Shown one piece after another: positions 22,229-29,056 of a stretch of DNA of 30,985 bases. The stretch's first letter is position 1; each line of letters starts with the position of its first letter. The DNA comes from JBBQBQ01 sp038317685. GTDB lineage: Bacteria > Desulfobacterota > Desulfuromonadia > Desulfuromonadales > DDH964. Made by a program: the position numbers and the translations under genes. The DNA lies in the NCBI GenBank assembly GCA_038317685.1, contig JBBQBQ010000005.1, positions 1-30,985 of the forward strand, read 5' to 3'. The notes beneath the pieces were generated by a model, which was given only the letters and a program-made list of their open reading frames with translations, ran no database searches and had not been told where the DNA came from.

Positions 22229-22867
22229 TCAGTTTCCGGTGCCGCCGTGGAGGGTGATGGAGTGGAGCAGGGCGGCCATCTCCCGGGCATCGACCGGATC
22301 TTTGAGGGTGTCGGTGAAGTAGAGGAAGAACCAGTAGGGATGGGCATAGCCGATCAGCCCGGAAAAGGCTTTCGGCGTCCCATTCTGTTGGTAGGTCGCA
22401 TCCAGTTGGTAGACCTTCCTCGCGCCGGCGATGTCCGCGGTGGTAAAGTGGATCTGTGCCCCGGTGACCCCCGGTTCGCCCTGCAGAATCTCGCCGGCCA
22501 TTTTGGCCGAAGCCTCGAGGTCCTCATCGCCGGGAGGCTTCTGGCCGGGTGTGGGGGGGCTGAAATCGATGAGCAGGTAGGAGCCGGTGGCGGGTGCGTA
22601 AATAAACCCCTGGTTCTGGGCCAGGCGCTTCATGGCCATGGCGGTCACTTCGGCGCGGGACAGGCTCTTGCCCTGATCCTGAAGGTCGTGCTCGACGTCG
22701 GCGATCATCGGCGCCACCAGCATCTCGGGAGGGGTTCGGCTGAAACTCCAGCGGGCGCTGGGGAGCTGAAAATCGATGGAAAACTGGGGATCGATCGACA
22801 GCGTTTCGGCGCCGGCGACCCACGGGCAGGCGAATAGCAGCGCCAGCAGCAGGCTGATGATACGCAT
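22229..22867 (-). CDS. Secreted protein of unknown function
   Basis: The 212-residue product has a clear signal peptide (MRIISLLLALLFACPWVAGA) and no further membrane segment, so it is probably periplasmic. I do not recognise a family. The body contains a charged helix (EHDLQDQGKSLSRAEVTAMA), a Pro-rich linker with DEDLEASAKMAG, and a C-terminal half with aromatic residues (IGYAHPYWFFLYFTDTL) ending ALLHSITLHGG. AAGGAG seven bases before ATG 22867 fixes the start; longer frames lack a signal peptide at their front. About 140 bases from its middle are copied at 20473-20612. Confidence 0.75.
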   Translation of the reverse strand: MRIISLLLALLFACPWVAGAETLSIDPQFSIDFQLPSARWSFSRTPPEMLVAPMIADVEHDLQDQGKSLSRAEVTAMAMKRLAQNQGFIYAPATGSYLLIDFSPPTPGQKPPGDEDLEASAKMAGEILQGEPGVTGAQIHFTTADIAGARKVYQLDATYQQNGTPKAFSGLIGYAHPYWFFLYFTDTLKDPVDAREMAALLHSITLHGGTGN

Positions 22868-23013
22868 TTCGCAACTCCTTTTGGCAACGGTAAGTGGTGC
22901 TGGATCAGGGACGTTTCTCGGCTTCAATAATAATAACAAACAATCGAGAATTAATTTTATGCCTGGATTTTTGCTTCACTCCGGTAGAAATCTTATCAAA
23001 ATCAGAAGGGTTT

Positions 23014-23081
23014 ACCACAGAGGACCCGGAGCCATTCAACCAACGGGGCAGGTTGTTTCCGGAGTCTCCGTGTCTCCAGGG
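23014..23081. repeat. Imperfect inverted repeat of ACCACAGAGGAC type
   Basis: ACCACAGAGGACCCGGAG (23014-23031) and CCGGAGTCTCCGTGTCTCC (from 23059) are imperfectly complementary around GAGGACCCGGAG/CTCCGTGTCTC. The words ACCACAGAGG and CTCCGTGTCTC resemble dispersed intergenic repeats common in proteobacterial genomes and are similar in style to the element at 7491-7543. An AT-rich patch (about 22925-22965) lies beside it. Confidence 0.4.
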
Positions 23082-23099
23082 AGCGAAACGGACGGGGGG

Positions 23100-23747
23100 T
23101 CAAAAAGACCCGAGGGCCAGCAGCGCCAGTCGGCCGCCGAGGAGGATCAGCAGGCAGCCAAGGATTGTCTGCAACGCCGGCTGAAACCGTAGAAACAACG
23201 GCTGCAGGCGCCGGTCGGAGATCAGCAGGGCGACGCAGGCGTACCAGGAAAAGGAGATCAGGAACATGGCGAGGTTGAGGAAGGCCTTTTCCCAGAGCGG
23301 CGCCCCGGGGGCCATCACCAGGGTGAAGAGGCTGAAATAGAAGGCCCAGGCCTTGGGGTTGGTGAGGTTGGTGAAGAGGCCGGTCCGGTAGGCCGACAGT
23401 GGGGCGAGGGGCACTCTGGCGGGCCGGCCGGCGTCGGTCGGAACGTTGCCCGCCCGCCGTCGGCGAAGGACCATGCCGCAGCCGAGCCAGACCAGGTAGC
23501 CGCCTCCCAGCAGGGAGAGGACCGTGGAGAAGTGGGGGAGGGCGGTGACCAGCAGCAGCAGCCCGAGCAGGCCGGCGGAGGCAAACAGGCCGCTGCCGGT
23601 CGCCACGCCGAACGCCGTGTAGAGCCCGGCCCGGCGGGAATCGCCGAGGGTCGTGTCGACGACCAGCAGAAAGTTCGGCCCCGGGCTGACGATCGCGAGG
23701 GTAAAGACCGCCAGCACCGCGGTGATGTTGATCCAGATGCCATCCAT
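23100..23747 (-). CDS. LysE/RhtB-family amino-acid exporter
   Basis: The 215-residue inner-membrane protein has about six hydrophobic segments. It carries the LysE-family signature near the N-terminus (VSPGPNFLLVVDTTLGDSRR, then AGLYTAFGVATG) and the second conserved block RTGLFTNLTNPKAWAFYFSL. The family exports amino acids or derivatives such as homoserine, threonine or lysine; the substrate is not evident here. The ATG at 23747 aligns with the usual family start; a TTG three codons upstream is possible, and neither has a strong ribosome binding site. No regulator of the LysG type lies next to it. Confidence 0.9.
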   Translation of the reverse strand: MDGIWINITAVLAVFTLAIVSPGPNFLLVVDTTLGDSRRAGLYTAFGVATGSGLFASAGLLGLLLLVTALPHFSTVLSLLGGGYLVWLGCGMVLRRRRAGNVPTDAGRPARVPLAPLSAYRTGLFTNLTNPKAWAFYFSLFTLVMAPGAPLWEKAFLNLAMFLISFSWYACVALLISDRRLQPLFLRFQPALQTILGCLLILLGGRLALLALGSF

Positions 23748-23870
23748 AACCGGCAATTCAGGCCCTGCCCTCGAAGGGCGGCAGGGAGTTCCTGCGGCCC
23801 ATGAATAATCGGGGAAACCCCTCGGGGTCCCGAAGCAGATTCCCTCCGGCCCCGCGCTCCTGCACCGCTG

Positions 23871-24236
23871 TCATCCCCCCGCCAGCTTGACCTTCCAGCC
23901 ACGTTTCGCCAACTCCGCCAGCAACAGGTCCCGATGATCCCCCTGGATCTCGATGACCCCGTCCCGCACCGTGCCGCCGCTGCCGCAGCGTTTCTTGAGC
24001 TCCCCCGCGAGAGTCTTGAGACCCGCGGAATCGAGAGGGACGCCCCGGATGATCGACACTCCGGCTCCCTTGCGGCCCTTGGTCTCCCTCCCGATCCGCA
24101 CGATGCCGTCGCCCGGCGGCGGCGCCGCCGGCTTGCGGCACAGGCACTGAGCCGCCGGGCGTTCGCAGACCGGGCAGATTCGCCCCTGGCCGCTGGTGTA
24201 GACGAGGCCGCCGCTACGGTTGGCTCCGCCCTTCAT
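23871..24236 (-). CDS. yciH: YciH/SUI1-family translation factor-like protein
   Basis: The 121-residue protein has a short N-terminal zinc-ribbon-like segment (CPVCERPAAQCLC, Cys 21, 24, 31 and 33) and a SUI1/eIF1-like domain (about 45-121) with the motifs RETKGRKGAGVSIIRGV, LKKRCGSGGTVRDGVIEIQG and LAKRGWKVKLAGG. In bacteria YciH acts on translation initiation and is described as a stress-related inhibitor. Its ATG overlaps the stop of the upstream diguanylate cyclase gene (ATGA at 24236-24233), so the two are translated together. The extra Cys-rich front suggests metal binding. Confidence 0.9.
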   Translation of the reverse strand: MKGGANRSGGLVYTSGQGRICPVCERPAAQCLCRKPAAPPPGDGIVRIGRETKGRKGAGVSIIRGVPLDSAGLKTLAGELKKRCGSGGTVRDGVIEIQGDHRDLLLAELAKRGWKVKLAGG

Positions 24237-25195
24237 TGCTGCTTATTCCGGGATTCCACGGGTGGCGGGGAGGGTAGGTTGGTCGCTGTTTCGAGGCGGT
24301 TGCGACCGTTGGTCTTGGCGCGGTAGAGAGCGTCGTCGGTTTCCCGGATCAAGTCTTCGATGGTGACGATGGTGGAGTTGGGGCAGACCGCAGCGCCGAT
24401 GCTGACGGTCAGCTGCAGTCCTGCGAGGGGGCCGTCGAAGGACTGTTCGCTGGCGGCGTGACGGATGCGCTCGCCGACCTTGACGGCTTCGTGAAGGGGG
24501 GTCTCGGGGAGGACCAGAGCGAATTCCTCACCGCCGAAGCGGGACGCCAGGTCGTATTGGCGCAGGTGGTGGCGGAGGAGTTGGGCGAGGGTGACCAGCA
24601 CTCGATCTCCCTGCTGGTGGCCGAAGCTGTCATTGACCTTCTTGAAGTGATCGATGTCGACCATGAGCAGGGCGAGGGGCGCGACGTGGCGTTGGCTGCG
24701 GCGGAATTCCCGGTCGAGGGTCGCCATCAGGGTGCGGCGGTTGGCAAGGCCGGTGAGGGGATCGGTGGCGGCCAGTTCGAGGAGCATCAGGTTGCTTTCG
24801 CGCAGGCTGTCCTGGAGGGTCTTGATCTTCAGCTGCACCTTGACCCGGGCCAGCAGTTCCCCGGGATCGAAGGGCTTGGTCACATAGTCGCTGGCCCCCT
24901 GGCCGAGGACCCGGACCTTGGCCTCCTGGTCGCCCTGGCCGGTGAGCATGATCACCGGGATGTTCTCCAGTTCCGGGCGGGTGGCGAGCAGCTGCAGGAA
25001 CTTGAAGCCGTCCATCCCCGGCATCTCCAGGTCGCAGAGGATGACGTCGGCCGGCCGGTCGAGGAGAGCCCTGAAGCCCTCCAGGCCGTCCCCCGCTTCA
25101 CGGTATTCCCGAAACAGGTTGGTCCGCTCCAGTATCTTGAGGATCTGCTGGCGGGCGACTTTGGAGTCGTCAATGATCAAAATGGAATGTTTCAT
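24233..25195 (-). CDS. Response regulator diguanylate cyclase (REC-GGDEF)
   Basis: The 320-residue cytoplasmic protein has a receiver domain (IIDDSKVARQQ, phospho-acceptor Asp55 in LCDLEMPGMDG, Thr85, Lys107 in TKPFD). It is joined by a helical linker (about 118-142) to a GGDEF domain. The active site is GGEEF at 221-225, with metal-binding Asp180 in VDIDHFKKVND. The product-inhibition I-site RxxD (RQYD, 212-215) lies five residues before it. It should make cyclic di-GMP when phosphorylated and be feedback-limited, in the manner of PleD/WspR. No partner kinase lies nearby. The ribosome binding site is weak. It is the first gene of a two-gene unit with yciH. Confidence 0.95.
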   Translation of the reverse strand: MKHSILIIDDSKVARQQILKILERTNLFREYREAGDGLEGFRALLDRPADVILCDLEMPGMDGFKFLQLLATRPELENIPVIMLTGQGDQEAKVRVLGQGASDYVTKPFDPGELLARVKVQLKIKTLQDSLRESNLMLLELAATDPLTGLANRRTLMATLDREFRRSQRHVAPLALLMVDIDHFKKVNDSFGHQQGDRVLVTLAQLLRHHLRQYDLASRFGGEEFALVLPETPLHEAVKVGERIRHAASEQSFDGPLAGLQLTVSIGAAVCPNSTIVTIEDLIRETDDALYRAKTNGRNRLETATNLPSPPPVESRNKQQ

Positions 25196-25336
25196 AAGAA
25201 AGCCCCGTGTTTCCCGAATTTTCTGTCAAGGCGGCCTGCTTGTAAAGGGAAAAGGTGAGCCTCGCTGCGGCGACAAACCCGACTGGCCGGGATATACTGA
25301 ACACAACGAGAGGGGTTCAGCTGAAAGGAGGCAGTC

Positions 25337-25528
25337 ATGTCGTTGGGGAAAACCTGGTATACCCCCGAGGGAGCCGAAGCCAAGTTTGGGGTGAGCAAGG
25401 AGCAGGTTCTGCGCTGGGTCGAGGAGGGATTGGTGCGGTCGGAACGGGAAGGGGACAAAGTGGTCCTGGTCAATGGCGACGACTTGGGAATCAAGGTCGA
25501 GTCGCTGGTCAGTGACGCCCAGGGTTGA
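25337..25528 (+). CDS. Small MerR-like helix-turn-helix protein
   Basis: The 63-residue protein is almost entirely one winged HTH of the MerR/HTH_17 type: WYTPEGAEAKFGVSKEQVLR, then WVEEGLVRSEREGDKVVLVN, then GDDLGIKV. It lacks the dimerisation helix and ligand domain of full MerR proteins, so it resembles short DNA-binding proteins of the BldC/excisionase size class. AAAGGAGG lies five bases before the ATG. It is followed four bases after its stop by the oxidase gene, so it may be an operon regulator or simply a co-transcribed gene. No phage genes are visible nearby. Confidence 0.85.
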   Translation: MSLGKTWYTPEGAEAKFGVSKEQVLRWVEEGLVRSEREGDKVVLVNGDDLGIKVESLVSDAQG

Positions 25529-25532
25529 GAGG

Positions 25533-26753
25533 ATGGCAGCCGTCGAAGGGACCTTTGACCTGGCGATCATCGGCGGCGGCATCGTCGGCTGCGCCACCGC
25601 CTTGGCGCTGCTGGAGCAGCGGCCGGGGCTGAGCCTCGTGGTGCTGGAGAAGGAGGGTTCTCTGGCGGCTCACCAGACCGGCCATAACAGCGGGGTGATC
25701 CATTCCGGCCTCTATTACCAGCCGGGCTCCCTCAAGGCCCGTAATTGCGTGGCGGGGCGGGATGCCCTTTACGGGTTCTGCGCAAGCCACGACATTCCCG
25801 TAGAGCGTTGCGGCAAGGTGGTGGTGGCGACCGATGGCGGGGAGTTGCCCTTTCTCGCCGAACTGGAACGCCGGGGACGCGCCAACGGCCTGGAGGGGCT
25901 GGAGCGCCTGGATGGCCCGGGTCTGCGGCGCTATGAGCCGCAGGTGGCGGGGATTGCCGGCCTCCACGTGCCCCAGACCGGAATCGTCGATTATGTGGCC
26001 GTCACCGAAGCCATGGCGCGGCAGGTGCGGGCCTTGGGCGGAACGGTGCGCACCGACGCCAGGGTCGAGCGGATCGCCCGGCGCGACGGCGACTTTCACC
26101 TTGCAACCCCCGGTGGGACGACCCTCAGCCGCTGTCTGATCAATTGCGCCGGACTGCAAAGCGACCGGGTGGCGAAGCTCGCCGGGGTGAGTCCGGGGGT
26201 CCGCATTATCCCGTTTCGCGGCGAATATTTCGTGCTGCAGCCGGCGCGACGGCACCTGGTCCGCAATCTGATCTATCCGGTCCCGGACCCGGCCTTCCCG
26301 TTTTTGGGGGTCCACTTTACGCGGATGATCGACGGCGCCGTCGAGGCAGGACCCAACGCTGTCCTGGCCCTCCATCGCGAAGGGTACGGGCCTTATGCCC
26401 TGTCGTTGCGGGATTGCTGGGAGACCTTCAGCTATGGGGGGTTCTGGCATCTGGCGGGACGCTACTGGCGGATGGGGTGGCGAGAGGTGCGACGCTCGTT
26501 CAGCAAGGGGCTGATGGTGCGCGATCTGCAGCGGCTCCTGCCGAGCTTGACAGCCGCCGACATCTCCCGCGGCGGGGCCGGGGTCCGGGCGCAGGCGGTC
26601 GACGGGGACGGCCGGCTGCTCGACGATTTCCGCATCGTCACCGGAGAGGGGATGATTCACGTTCTCAACGCCCCCTCTCCGGCGGCGACGGCGTCGCTCA
26701 GCATCGGCCGCAGCATCGCCGAAGAGGCGGGAGCGCATTTCGGCCTGGGGTGA
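25533..26753 (+). CDS. lhgO: L-2-hydroxyglutarate oxidase-like FAD enzyme (LhgO/YgaF)
   Basis: The 406-residue flavoprotein of the DAO superfamily has the dinucleotide-binding motif IIGGGIVGCATALALLE and an acidic ribose contact (VVLEKE). It also carries the family element HQTGHNSGVIHSGLYYQPGS, plus CINCAG-like (LINCAGLQSDRVAKLAG), RGEYFVL and C-terminal RGGAGVRAQAVD and NAPSPAATASLSIG. LhgO oxidises L-2-hydroxyglutarate to 2-oxoglutarate and passes electrons to the membrane quinone pool. ATG 25533 begins directly before the FAD fold and is preceded by AGGG; an upstream in-frame start would lie inside the HTH gene. A close alternative is another member of the DAO group such as a glycerol-3-phosphate dehydrogenase relative. 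Confidence 0.9.
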   Translation: MAAVEGTFDLAIIGGGIVGCATALALLEQRPGLSLVVLEKEGSLAAHQTGHNSGVIHSGLYYQPGSLKARNCVAGRDALYGFCASHDIPVERCGKVVVATDGGELPFLAELERRGRANGLEGLERLDGPGLRRYEPQVAGIAGLHVPQTGIVDYVAVTEAMARQVRALGGTVRTDARVERIARRDGDFHLATPGGTTLSRCLINCAGLQSDRVAKLAGVSPGVRIIPFRGEYFVLQPARRHLVRNLIYPVPDPAFPFLGVHFTRMIDGAVEAGPNAVLALHREGYGPYALSLRDCWETFSYGGFWHLAGRYWRMGWREVRRSFSKGLMVRDLQRLLPSLTAADISRGGAGVRAQAVDGDGRLLDDFRIVTGEGMIHVLNAPSPAATASLSIGRSIAEEAGAHFGLG

Positions 26754-26774
26754 GGAGCACCCCGGGCGGTGGGT

Positions 26775-27239
26775 TCAGGGGATTCCCGCCAGGGCGCCGA
26801 AGAGGAAAGGCTGGCTGGCGATGGTGATATCCCCCAGCAGTTCGAGTAGCGGAACCGTCAGGGCCGGCAAAGGGAACGTGCCGAACTGGATGCCGCGGAC
26901 ACAGCGGCGACCATGGGCCAGGGTCGGATAGGCCTTGCAGATGTCCGGTTTAAGGTCGTGGATCGCGCACCCTGAACTTTGCGGACCGGTTGGCTGTAGG
27001 AAGGGGCAGATTTCGATCCGCGCCTTGGTCTGGGGATCGACCCAGATCCAGCCGAGCCGGTTGACCCGCTGCACCAGATCGTCCCGCCCCATCTCCCGCC
27101 AGCGTTTCAGGTCGGACGCTGATGCATGCAGGTGGCCGCCAAAGAGCTGGCAGCACTGGCCGCAGGCCCGGCATCCTTTGGGACGCCTTTCTTGTCGATT
27201 TCCCCCGAGATTCAACCAATCCAACAACCGGTCAACCAT
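26775..27239 (-). CDS. YkgJ-family cysteine cluster protein
   Basis: The 154-residue protein has eight cysteines in the YkgJ/UPF0153 pattern. CRACGQCC (Cys 23, 26, 29 and 30) is followed by ICPFL (Cys78), GCAIHDLKPDICKAYP (Cys 91 and 101) and Cys113. The family is predicted to bind zinc or an iron-sulfur cluster; its biochemical role is not established. GGGAGG lies shortly before ATG 27239, which rules out the longer upstream frame. It is on the same strand as hgcA-hgcB, about 245 bases downstream, with its own promoter-like sequence in the gap, so membership of the hgc unit is uncertain. Confidence 0.88.
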   Translation of the reverse strand: MVDRLLDWLNLGGNRQERRPKGCRACGQCCQLFGGHLHASASDLKRWREMGRDDLVQRVNRLGWIWVDPQTKARIEICPFLQPTGPQSSGCAIHDLKPDICKAYPTLAHGRRCVRGIQFGTFPLPALTVPLLELLGDITIASQPFLFGALAGIP

Positions 27240-27296
27240 GGCCACCTCCCTTTCGGCGGGTTGCTGACCCGCCGCCTCGGTCCGGGGCCGGCTCCG

Positions 27297-27343
27297 CACG
27301 CAAAACCGCCGCCCGGCTGCTGCCGACACGGCGGTTTTGCGTG
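27297..27343. other. 14-bp stem-loop in the leader of the YkgJ-type gene
   Basis: CACGCAAAACCGCC (27297-27310) pairs perfectly with GGCGGTTTTGCGTG (27330-27343). The 19-base loop can form a small inner hairpin (CGGC/GCCG). On the minus strand it lies between hgcB and the YkgJ-type gene, downstream of the promoter-like boxes at 27412-27441, so it would be part of that leader RNA. No T-run follows. It may terminate or stabilise upstream hgcAB transcripts, or be regulatory. Confidence 0.6.
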
Positions 27344-27411
27344 GGAACCTGAAATTTTCGACCTCAGCATTTGCTCCTCCCCGGTCAGGAGCCGTTAATC
27401 ATGCACTATTT

Positions 27412-27444
27412 TGATAGCGCGTTGCCGGGAGGGTTGTCAACCCA
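27412..27444 (-). promoter_or_regulatory. Sigma-70-like promoter with palindrome over its -35 box
   Basis: On the minus strand TTGACA (27441-27436) and TATCAA (27417-27412) are 18 bases apart. The odd palindrome GGGTTGTCAACCC (27432-27444) covers the -35 box and could be an operator. It would drive the YkgJ-type gene independently of hgcAB. Confidence 0.55.
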
Positions 27445-27483
27445 AAACCGGGGAATTCTCGGATTAATTGAATGGGGCCAAGG

Positions 27484-27777
27484 TCAACAACTCGATCCGC
27501 CGCAGTCGCAGCTCGGTTCCTCCCCGGTGAGCCAGCCGTGGATGATGGCGCTGGCGCAGCCGACCCCGGCCTTGACCGTAAGCGCCGTGACCGGGCAGTT
27601 GCGGGCGCAGGCGCCGCATTCCATGCAGCGGTCCCGGACGACGATGGCCGCCTTCTTCGCGGCCAGGGCGAAGACCCCGTGGGGGCAGACTTCGAGGCAA
27701 CGGCCGCAGCCGATACAGGCCGGTTGATCCAGTTCCAGGGTCGTCACCCCGGAGAGATAGAGCAATCCCGTCGTCAT
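27484..27777 (-). CDS. hgcB: HgcB, 2[4Fe-4S] ferredoxin-like protein of mercury methylation
   Basis: The 97-residue protein has two four-cysteine cluster motifs, CIGCGRCLEVCP (Cys 21, 24, 27 and 31) and CMECGACARNCP (Cys 51, 54, 57 and 61). A further Cys74 follows (GVGCASAI), at the place of the extra conserved HgcB cysteine. The tail CDCGGSSC has Cys 90, 92 and 97. HgcB is thought to reduce the corrinoid of HgcA and to hand over Hg(II). The identification rests on the order hgcA-hgcB, a four-base gap, and the Cys pattern beyond an ordinary ferredoxin. GGAGG precedes ATG 27777. The C-terminal vicinal Cys pair described for HgcB is here a Cys-x-Cys. Confidence 0.93.
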   Translation of the reverse strand: MTTGLLYLSGVTTLELDQPACIGCGRCLEVCPHGVFALAAKKAAIVVRDRCMECGACARNCPVTALTVKAGVGCASAIIHGWLTGEEPSCDCGGSSC

Positions 27778-27781
27778 TGTT

Positions 27782-28954
27782 TCATCCTCCGACAAAGCCT
27801 CCGAACACCCAGGCCACCGCGGCGATCAGCAAGGCTCCTCCCTGGAAGGGGATGGCCCGGCGCATCTCTTTCTCCACCCCCGACGGGGAGGTGTAGGTGG
27901 TCGATCCGGTAAAGTTCATGGCGCACCAGGAAGCGACCGCCGGCAGGGCCAGCAGGAGGGCGGCGCCGTTCCAGAAACCGAGCGTCCCCCGGGCCAGCAG
28001 GAGGCCGACGACGGCCAGCATGGCCCCGAGTTCCGCCCCCTTGACGGCAAAGGCGCGCCCCGGTAGCCAGGGGAGGAGGATCGGTGTCAGGACCGCTCCG
28101 GCCACTACCCCGGTCAGGCCGACGGCAATCGCCAGTCCTCCCCGCAGGAGGGCCGCCGCCGGGTGAAAGAATTGGGGGCCAAGGGCGCCGATGGCGAGGA
28201 GGCCGAGGCAGCTCCAGCCGATCTGTCGGGCCATGCCGGTCAACTCCACCGGGGTCAGGACCAGTCTCTCCCCCAGGGTGAAGGTCACCCGCCGCATCGC
28301 CGGTGTCGCCTTCATGCCGGCGGCCAGAAAGACCGCCACATCGGCGGCCCGCACCGGGCCGTAGATCACCCGGAAGCCAGTCTGACGTTCCACCAGGTGA
28401 GCGGCGACCCCGGGGGCGCCGAGTTGGGGGAGGACCAGGACCCGGTGGCTGACGACCCGCTCCAGAGCGGTCCCCCGGACCTGACGGACCACCTCTGTGG
28501 TGCCGAAGGTCCCCTTGCCGGCGGCGCACCAGACGTTGATCCCCTCCGTCTCCAGGACCAGGATCCATAGATGCAGTCCGGCCAGTCGGCAGCGGAGGGC
28601 ATCGAAGGAGAGCTTGTAGTTGGCGGTGACGAGGACCGGCGAGCCGTCATGAGGGGTGCCGACGGCGTAGAGGCCGGGGGGGATGCGGTAGCGCCTTCGC
28701 CCCAACCCCCAGCGCATCTGCCAGCGGCCGAAGCTATCCCGCACGGCCAGGCGGGTGGCGACCTGGGGGACCGTCCCGGCCGGGGTCTCCAGCCAGTCGC
28801 TGACGAAGGGCCAGACCCGCAGACCGGGACGTTCACCGGTCAGCGCAGCGGGAAGGCAGGCGGGGCGGGGGGGACAGCAGGCACCGGCCGGCTCCGACCC
28901 GGAGAGGCCGGTCTCCGCGGGAAGTCGGTCAGTCTCCGTCAGCACTTCAGGCAC
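27782..28954 (-). CDS. hgcA: HgcA, corrinoid methyltransferase of mercury methylation
   Basis: The product of about 390 residues carries the diagnostic cap-helix motif NVWCAAGKGTFGT (Asn140 to Thr152), with Cys143 as the expected lower-axial ligand to cobalt. The corrinoid-binding domain spans about 65-225 (ANYKLSFDALR, SHRVLVLPQLGAPGVAAH, YGPVRAADVAVFLAAGMKAT). Five C-terminal membrane helices follow (about 235-388). HgcA transfers a methyl group from a corrinoid to Hg(II), with HgcB as redox partner. An N-terminal Cys-rich segment (GACCPPRPAC, about 25-33) precedes the core. The coordinate given uses GTG 28954, which has no good ribosome binding site. An ATG at 29056 with GGAG nine bases before it is in the same frame but separated by one TGA (see the separate entry), so the true start is open. 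Confidence 0.95.
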   Translation of the reverse strand: MPEVLTETDRLPAETGLSGSEPAGACCPPRPACLPAALTGERPGLRVWPFVSDWLETPAGTVPQVATRLAVRDSFGRWQMRWGLGRRRYRIPPGLYAVGTPHDGSPVLVTANYKLSFDALRCRLAGLHLWILVLETEGINVWCAAGKGTFGTTEVVRQVRGTALERVVSHRVLVLPQLGAPGVAAHLVERQTGFRVIYGPVRAADVAVFLAAGMKATPAMRRVTFTLGERLVLTPVELTGMARQIGWSCLGLLAIGALGPQFFHPAAALLRGGLAIAVGLTGVVAGAVLTPILLPWLPGRAFAVKGAELGAMLAVVGLLLARGTLGFWNGAALLLALPAVASWCAMNFTGSTTYTSPSGVEKEMRRAIPFQGGALLIAAVAWVFGGFVGG

Positions 28955-28978
28955 CGCACCCGGCGGCGCTTTCGGTGG

Positions 28979-29056
28979 TCAACACCCCGTATCGGCCGCT
29001 GGTTCCGGTACACCGGATGGGGGGGCGGGCGAGAATTCCGGTTCGATGTCGTTCAT
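28979..29056 (-). other. In-frame upstream extension of hgcA ending in TGA
   Basis: ATG 29056-29054 with GGAG nine bases before it, 17 bases after the aroF-type stop, opens 25 codons ending ADTGC and then TGA (28981-28979). The frame is the same as hgcA and stays open after the TGA. It is either a short upstream ORF, a disrupted N-terminus, or part of hgcA with TGA read as selenocysteine. The segment EPAADTGC-TGA-PPKAP resembles the later EPAGACCPPRPAC. Confidence 0.5.

Noticed and set aside
20473..22596. Template/variable repeat pair of a diversity-generating retroelement or a retron
   Set aside because: The few differences between copies are not adenine-directed, and no reverse transcriptase or accessory gene is visible in the window.
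27197..27371. Short minus-strand frame starting at ATG 27371
   Set aside because: It has a good GGAGGAG site but runs through a palindromic stem and into the YkgJ start with no recognisable content. I kept it only as a possible leader peptide in the findings, not as a gene.
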